From Runella salmonicolor (lineage in GTDB: Bacteria; Bacteroidota; Bacteroidia; Cytophagales; Spirosomataceae), in contig NZ_JAMZEL010000005.1 of the NCBI RefSeq assembly GCF_024158025.1, positions 124,001-188,000 of the forward strand: a DNA stretch of 64,000 nt. The letters are read 5' to 3'. This document shows, in pieces, positions 60,208-64,000 of this stretch (its first letter is position 1; each line of letters opens with the position of its first letter). The notes beneath the pieces are model-generated. The model searched no databases, was not told the DNA's origin, and saw nothing but the letters and a program-made list of their open reading frames with translations. A program made the translations under genes and the position numbers.

Positions 60208-60600
60208 TTACAATCCTGATGGGGTCAAATAACGCAATAATCGAAGCGAGGCCCTTATTCGGCTCAAATTACGCAGTAAAAAACGAGCCAATTCTGGGTA
60301 TTCTAGCTCCCATGAAGCATCTGCCTGTAAGCCAGTGTAGGTCTTGAGTAGCTGCCTATCGGTATCCTGCAAACTTTTACAATCCTTGACAATTGGCAGA
60401 CACACATGCCCCCTTACCCAATCAAACTGGCTAACTTCCTTCAAAAAAAGATCGGTTTCATTGTAAAAATGCCGGACAAACGCCTGCCTGTCATCAGAAA
60501 ATACTTCTTTTTCGAGCTGCTTGCACAATTGCCGGCGGCACAGGTACAGCGACCACAGTTTTCTAAACTGCATCTTTATCGACTCTTTCACACTTTCCAT
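60208..60600 (-). CDS. Helical protein of unknown function (130 residues)
   Basis: No family recognised. A 130-residue mostly helical, basic protein (MQFRKLWSLYLCRRQLCKQL at the start, AFVRHFYNETDLFLKEVSQFDWV, RFLLRNLSRIRASLRLLRYL at the end). Tryptophan and aromatic residues recur, and Arg-rich helices suggest nucleic-acid or membrane contact, which is speculation. It lies 75 bp upstream of the transglutaminase on the same strand. A CTCAACGTTGAG dyad lies 29 bp before its start. Confidence 0.55.
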   Translation of the reverse strand: MESVKESIKMQFRKLWSLYLCRRQLCKQLEKEVFSDDRQAFVRHFYNETDLFLKEVSQFDWVRGHVCLPIVKDCKSLQDTDRQLLKTYTGLQADASWELEYPELARFLLRNLSRIRASLRLLRYLTPSGL

Positions 60601-60628
60601 TCTCCCCTTTCGATTTAATATTTATATT

Positions 60629-60640
60629 CTCAACGTTGAG
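60629..60640. promoter_or_regulatory. Perfect 12-bp dyad before the 130-residue gene
   Basis: CTCAACGTTGAG is a perfect palindrome 29 bases before the ATG at 60600. Short enough to arise by chance; a binding site is possible but not shown. Confidence 0.2.
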
Positions 60641-60655
60641 TAATCTGTTTTAAAT

Positions 60656-60688
60656 AAAGCCAAGCCGTGAGTGTCACAGCTTGGCTTT
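60656..60688 (-). terminator. Terminator after the coiled-coil lipoprotein gene
   Basis: Ten-base arms aaagccaagc/gcttggcttt around a 13-base loop; on the minus strand it is followed by ATTTAAAA. It ends the GH13/lipoprotein transcript. Confidence 0.8.
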
Positions 60689-60701
60689 AGCTACGTAAGC
60701 A

Positions 60702-61160
60702 TTACTTTTCGATGTCTTCCTGAATCTTGTCAATTTTGGCGTTCACATCCCGCTTAAACTGTTTCCAGTCGCGTTTTACGTCTTTTTTCACTTCTGCCAA
60801 TTGCATATCCAATTCGTTCATATCTTCTTTCAAGTCGTCGCGGCGAGCCTGCCATTTTTCTTTTTCTTTGGCCGAAGTCGTTTTGATTTTTCCGTCAATC
60901 CGGTCCATTTCGTTTTTAAGAGCCACTTTGCGCTCTTCTATTTTTGCCGATATTTCCTTGCGTTCGGCTTCTATTTCAGCAGCCGTTTCATTGCCTGCTT
61001 CTTTGACATCTTCGGCTACGTTATCGGCCGTATTTTCTACTTTTTCCTGAGCGTCCTGTACGCTGTCGGCGGCTTCGCGCTTATCGTCGCGCGAGCAACC
61101 TGCCATCATCAGTACCCCAGAAACCATCATTGATATTGTGAGCGTTTGTACCGTTTTCAT
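60702..61160 (-). CDS. Coiled-coil lipoprotein of unknown function
   Basis: About 152 residues from the ATG at 61160 (MKTVQTLTISMMVSGVLMMAGC, a lipoprotein signal with Cys near residue 22). The rest is one long charged coil (KIEERKVALKNEMDRIDGKI, KWQARRDDLKEDMNELDMQLAEVKKDVKRDWKQFKRDVNAKIDKIQED), with AEDVKEAGNETAAEIEAE as a spacer. It resembles other stress helix proteins in this region and could act as a periplasmic spacer or protectant. It lies 36 bp after the GH13 gene and is likely co-transcribed. Confidence 0.7.
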   Translation of the reverse strand: MKTVQTLTISMMVSGVLMMAGCSRDDKREAADSVQDAQEKVENTADNVAEDVKEAGNETAAEIEAERKEISAKIEERKVALKNEMDRIDGKIKTTSAKEKEKWQARRDDLKEDMNELDMQLAEVKKDVKRDWKQFKRDVNAKIDKIQEDIEK

Positions 61161-61196
61161 ACTTTTTTGTTTGGTTGGTTTTAAGTGAAACATGCA

Positions 61197-63011
61197 TTAT
61201 TCTTTTGAATAAATAATTGTACTATACGGCCCAATGGCCACTGTTGCCACAAATAAGGTGTTCTCGCGATGGCCTACGGCTTCGGTATCGAAGCTGAAAT
61301 AATTTTCAAAGTCACTGTCATAACCCTCCCAGTCGCTGTTGAATCTGATTTTCCAGACTCCCTCTTCAGGAAACGTTAAGGAATAATTGTCAATGGCCTG
61401 ATGCGAGAAGTTCATCACTACCACCGTGGTATCTCCTGCGCCGCCGTCTTTCCAACGGTGAAAAGCAATCAGCTTACGGTCATTATCTACGTTTAATATC
61501 TGTACATGTTGCCCCGAAAGGCCCCGCGTATAGCCCCGCTTATTGAGCCTTAAATGAATCAGGTCGCGGTGCAGTTTTGTGATCCCTTTAAATTCCGAAA
61601 AACGATTCCAATCAAGGGGATCTTGGTCATCAAACCACCGATTGGCCAAAATTGTCTGCCCCTGAAACAACATCGGAATTCCCGGGGCGGTCATCATCAG
61701 TGCCACTCCGAGCGTGGCGCGTTTTTTGGCGTACCACGTGTTAACATCGTCCTGACCAGCTATTTCCTGTACCACCCGGGCCTGCCCGTTGGCTACTTCA
61801 TCGTGCGACTCAGTATAAATCACGCGTTGAAATGCGTCATTGTTGTAACGATGCACAATAGACTCCGCCACCGCATTCATGTCGCGGCCTTCATCGTGCA
61901 TGTCAATAATTGCTTTCCGAATCGGGTGCACAAAGCCACCATCCCACTGACTACTGTAGCCCAATCCGCCGTGTTCGACGGGGGCAGTGATAAAATCCAG
62001 GCAGTGGAGGTCTTCCGCTACCGTAAAACGCCCTGGAAACCGATTGTGAATTTCAGAATTAATCCACTGAATCAGGCTAGACCCATCTTTCAAATCGTTG
62101 GCAGGATTCTCATCTGCGTTCACATTCCTAATGTAAGGCACCATGTCCATTCGTAATCCATCAATGTGATAGTCTTCCAGCCACATCAAGGCATTATCTC
62201 TAATGTATTGACGCACTTCCGCACGGCCATAATCGGGTCGAGTATCTCCCCACGGGGTTTTGGCACGCCAGTCGTTGTAAAAATAAATACCGCCCATTCC
62301 ATTTTCCTGCCAGCCGTCAAACTGCCACAAGTCCATATCGGTGGGGCCAAAATGGTTATAAACCACGTCAAGTATCACCGCGATTCCCGCAGCATGAGCA
62401 GCCTTCACCAAAGCTTTAAGCCCAGTTGGACCGCCGTATTCTGATTCAACCGCAAAAGGATGAGCGGGGTTGTAGCCCCACGAATGCCCTCCCGGAAACT
62501 CTGCAACTGGCATAATTTCGATGGCATTGACACCCAGCGCTTTTAAATAATCGAGGCGTTCGATGACTCCATAAAAATCTCCGGGCTTTCCTTTTTCCTT
62601 GACGTTGAAAGTGCCGACGTGGAGTTCATAGATTACCATTTCGTTCCAATCCGGAATACGAAAATCTTCGTCTTCCCAGTCAAAAGCAGGATTATGTATA
62701 ATACTGTTGCCGATTGAATTGGTCAATTCGCGCGCATAAGGGTCATTTTTTATCAATTGTCCCGCTTTTGTCTTCAACACATACTTGTATTGCTGTCCAG
62801 TGGTTGCGTCGGGTACTTCTACCGACCAATAGCCGTTTTGTTCCTGCACCAACGGAATGGTACTTCGGTCCCAGTCATTGAAGTCGCCCATGACAAATAC
62901 TTTTTGGGCGTTGGGTGCCCAAACCCTAAACGATACTCCTGTTTCCGTGGCAATTGCCCCCATACCGGCGACTTCGCTTTTAGGATACTTTGCTACAGAT
63001 TCGATTTCCAT
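61197..63011 (-). CDS. GH13 alpha-amylase family enzyme with CBM48
   Basis: A 604-residue cytosolic enzyme (no signal peptide). An N-terminal CBM48 module (GVSFRVWAPNAQKVFVMGDFNDW) precedes a GH13 barrel (VIYELHVGTFN, FPGGHSWGYNPAHPFAVESEYGG, AVILDVVYNHFGPTD). Catalytic residues are visible at Asp289 (GLRMDMVPY), Glu333 (FTVAEDLHCL) and Asp404 (YTESHDEVANG). The pattern is close to branching enzymes and maltooligosyl-trehalose trehalohydrolases, so its exact reaction is open. Glycogen or trehalose metabolism fits the stress context. First in a pair with the coiled-coil lipoprotein. A TGGCAT-N5-TTTT box is 49 bases before the start. Confidence 0.85.
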   Translation of the reverse strand: MEIESVAKYPKSEVAGMGAIATETGVSFRVWAPNAQKVFVMGDFNDWDRSTIPLVQEQNGYWSVEVPDATTGQQYKYVLKTKAGQLIKNDPYARELTNSIGNSIIHNPAFDWEDEDFRIPDWNEMVIYELHVGTFNVKEKGKPGDFYGVIERLDYLKALGVNAIEIMPVAEFPGGHSWGYNPAHPFAVESEYGGPTGLKALVKAAHAAGIAVILDVVYNHFGPTDMDLWQFDGWQENGMGGIYFYNDWRAKTPWGDTRPDYGRAEVRQYIRDNALMWLEDYHIDGLRMDMVPYIRNVNADENPANDLKDGSSLIQWINSEIHNRFPGRFTVAEDLHCLDFITAPVEHGGLGYSSQWDGGFVHPIRKAIIDMHDEGRDMNAVAESIVHRYNNDAFQRVIYTESHDEVANGQARVVQEIAGQDDVNTWYAKKRATLGVALMMTAPGIPMLFQGQTILANRWFDDQDPLDWNRFSEFKGITKLHRDLIHLRLNKRGYTRGLSGQHVQILNVDNDRKLIAFHRWKDGGAGDTTVVVMNFSHQAIDNYSLTFPEEGVWKIRFNSDWEGYDSDFENYFSFDTEAVGHRENTLFVATVAIGPYSTIIYSKE

Positions 63012-63060
63012 GGTTGTGTAGTATTAAACATAAAGTTTTCATAATTATGCCCTAGAAATC

Positions 63061-63075
63061 AAAAATTTCATGCCA
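63061..63075 (-). promoter_or_regulatory. Candidate -24/-12-like box before the GH13 gene
   Basis: Minus-strand TGGCAT, five bases, TTTT (then G), ending 49 bases before the ATG at 63011. Same spacing as the other boxes of the stress region. Confidence 0.35.
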
Positions 63076-63139
63076 AATAAGTCCCGTTCCGAAAGTGGGG
63101 AAACCACATCAAGAATGGGCAACAATTTCCCCATCTTTA

Positions 63140-64000
63140 CTAAACAGTCGATTTCCCAGCGCGTTTTTTCTTAAAAAGTGACTTTACTTCGTTGGTTGTA
63201 TCGGTAATGGTGTCCACCACCTCGCGCTCGATTTGTTGTACTTTCCTGCTTTTTACGGCGCGTTCTTTCGAGATTTCTGGCTCTCCCATCAAGTATCCGT
63301 ATGGTTTTAAATAATCTACGGCATCAAAAACCACCTTAATGATGGCCGTAAGTGGCAGCGCCAAAGCCAGCCCCGCAATACCCCAAAGAGAGCCACCTAA
63401 AAACAAGCCAACGATGGCAATTAGAGGGTTTACACTTATCTTTGAACCTACAATGTAGGGGGTGATGACGTTTCCTTCGAGCATTTGCACAAAAAAGAAA
63501 ATTCCCGCCACACCCAACGCATACATGGGTGAATCCTTGGTAACTAACGCCACAACAATGGGCAAAATAGAGCCAATTAAAATACCTATATAGGGGATAA
63601 TCAGCAACATTGCCGCCAGAAACCCAAAGAAAATCGCCGACGGAATTCCTAATATCAATAGGCCGACCGAATTGAGCGTACCTACAATGAGTGTCACAAT
63701 AAACAGCCCTGATAAGTAGCTGTGTACCACTTCGTAGATTTTGTCAAGCACTTCATGGACTTGTGTTTTTTTGGCAGAAACAAACACTTTACAAAAAAAC
63801 TGACGAAACATATCCCGATAATACAACAGAAAAAAGATGTAAACGGGCAAAATAGACAGATTGCCTAGCATAGAAGTAGTTGTAGTGACAGCAGTCCCTA
63901 CCAGCGCACCGCCGCCTTCGGCCATATTTTGATAGTACTTTTGAATTTCTTTCAACTGACGACTGGGCGGAATATTGAACCTATCGTAAGCCCAAAGCTG
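63140..64000 (-). CDS. AI-2E family transporter (cut by window edge)
   Basis: The frame is open from the right edge (64000), so the start lies outside. The visible 286 residues carry GGALVGTAVTTTTSMLGNLSILPVYIFFLLYYRDMFR, SYLSGLFIVTLIVGTLNSVGLLILGIPSAIFFGFLAAMLLIIPYIGILIGSILPIVVALVT, and PYIVGSKISVNPLIAIVGLFLGGSLWGIAGLALALPLTAIIKVV, the signature of PF01594 permeases. A charged tail ends GKSTV. Family members move small signals, ions or other substrates; the substrate here is unknown. The gene is upstream of the GH13 gene with 128 bp between. Confidence 0.88.
   Translation of the reverse strand, partial: QLWAYDRFNIPPSRQLKEIQKYYQNMAEGGGALVGTAVTTTTSMLGNLSILPVYIFFLLYYRDMFRQFFCKVFVSAKKTQVHEVLDKIYEVVHSYLSGLFIVTLIVGTLNSVGLLILGIPSAIFFGFLAAMLLIIPYIGILIGSILPIVVALVTKDSPMYALGVAGIFFFVQMLEGNVITPYIVGSKISVNPLIAIVGLFLGGSLWGIAGLALALPLTAIIKVVFDAVDYLKPYGYLMGEPEISKERAVKSRKVQQIEREVVDTITDTTNEVKSLFKKKRAGKSTV

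Noticed and set aside
61554..62156. A 200-residue plus-strand frame opposite the GH13 gene
   Set aside because: Antisense of the catalytic barrel; catalytic residues and CBM48 motif are on the minus strand only.

Overview
The window reads as chromosomal DNA of a Bacteroidota species, most likely a Cytophagales/Spirosomaceae-type bacterium (Runella- or Dyadobacter-like). This rests on family content: a four-helix FtsK N-terminus, a Wzi-type outer-membrane protein, a propeller-LytS one-piece sensor, ThuA/membrane-dehydrogenase lipoproteins, an ECF42 sigma factor with a YCII partner, and Shine-Dalgarno-poor starts. Coding is dense. I saw no tRNA, rRNA, CRISPR array, transposase or integrase. The species call is inference.

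Region by region. 1-6.3 kb: start of ftsK (cut by the left edge), pyrD, a Wzi-like protein, a membrane acyltransferase and a polysaccharide-deacetylase lipoprotein. 6.3-16.4 kb: upp, a large propeller histidine kinase, an orphan barstar-like protein, yraN, a KefF/KefC/AraC operon and a UPF1-like helicase. 16.6-25.8 kb: a sugar epimerase, a Gfo/Idh/MocA oxidoreductase and a 1274-residue ThuA lipoprotein ending in a blue-copper domain, which together fit 3-keto-sugar metabolism; then a NagX-like acyltransferase, a di-heme peroxidase and a TolB-like propeller. 26-30.6 kb: a WYL regulator heads a five-gene operon of small soluble proteins, divergent from a YCII-ECF42 sigma pair across a duplicated intergenic segment. 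31-37 kb: a di-heme cytochrome, a ZU5-like lipoprotein, a coiled-coil protein, a flavin monooxygenase, a small beta-rich protein and an alpha/beta hydrolase. 37-43.3 kb: a cluster that looks like a quinone/electrophile detoxification locus (pirin, MhqD-like esterase, two MhqO-like dioxygenases, a MarR-GNAT fusion with a perfect palindromic operator, an AraC regulator and a Dabb protein).

43.4-64 kb is a long stress and signalling region. It holds an OmpA lipoprotein with two small partners, two tiny membrane-protein genes, a TspO-like protein, a four-gene two-component operon headed by an NtrC-type activator next to rpoN, a CHASE3 kinase with its receiver, a YqjD/E/K-like membrane-stress trio, a LEA-like helix protein, a PA2169-family protein, an ECF sigma factor, a transglutaminase, a coiled-coil lipoprotein, a GH13 enzyme and an AI-2E-family permease cut by the right edge. 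Several of these genes are preceded by a shared box (TGGYAY, five bases, TTTW) with -24/-12-like geometry, which raises the idea of an RpoN-linked envelope/desiccation stress regulon.

Scattered through the window is a family of near-perfect palindromes with arms ending GTTT/AAAC. Most sit as terminators between genes, but one 33-bp copy lies in frame inside the ThuA lipoprotein just after its lipobox. A separate multi-hairpin element fills the MhqO/MarR intergenic region.
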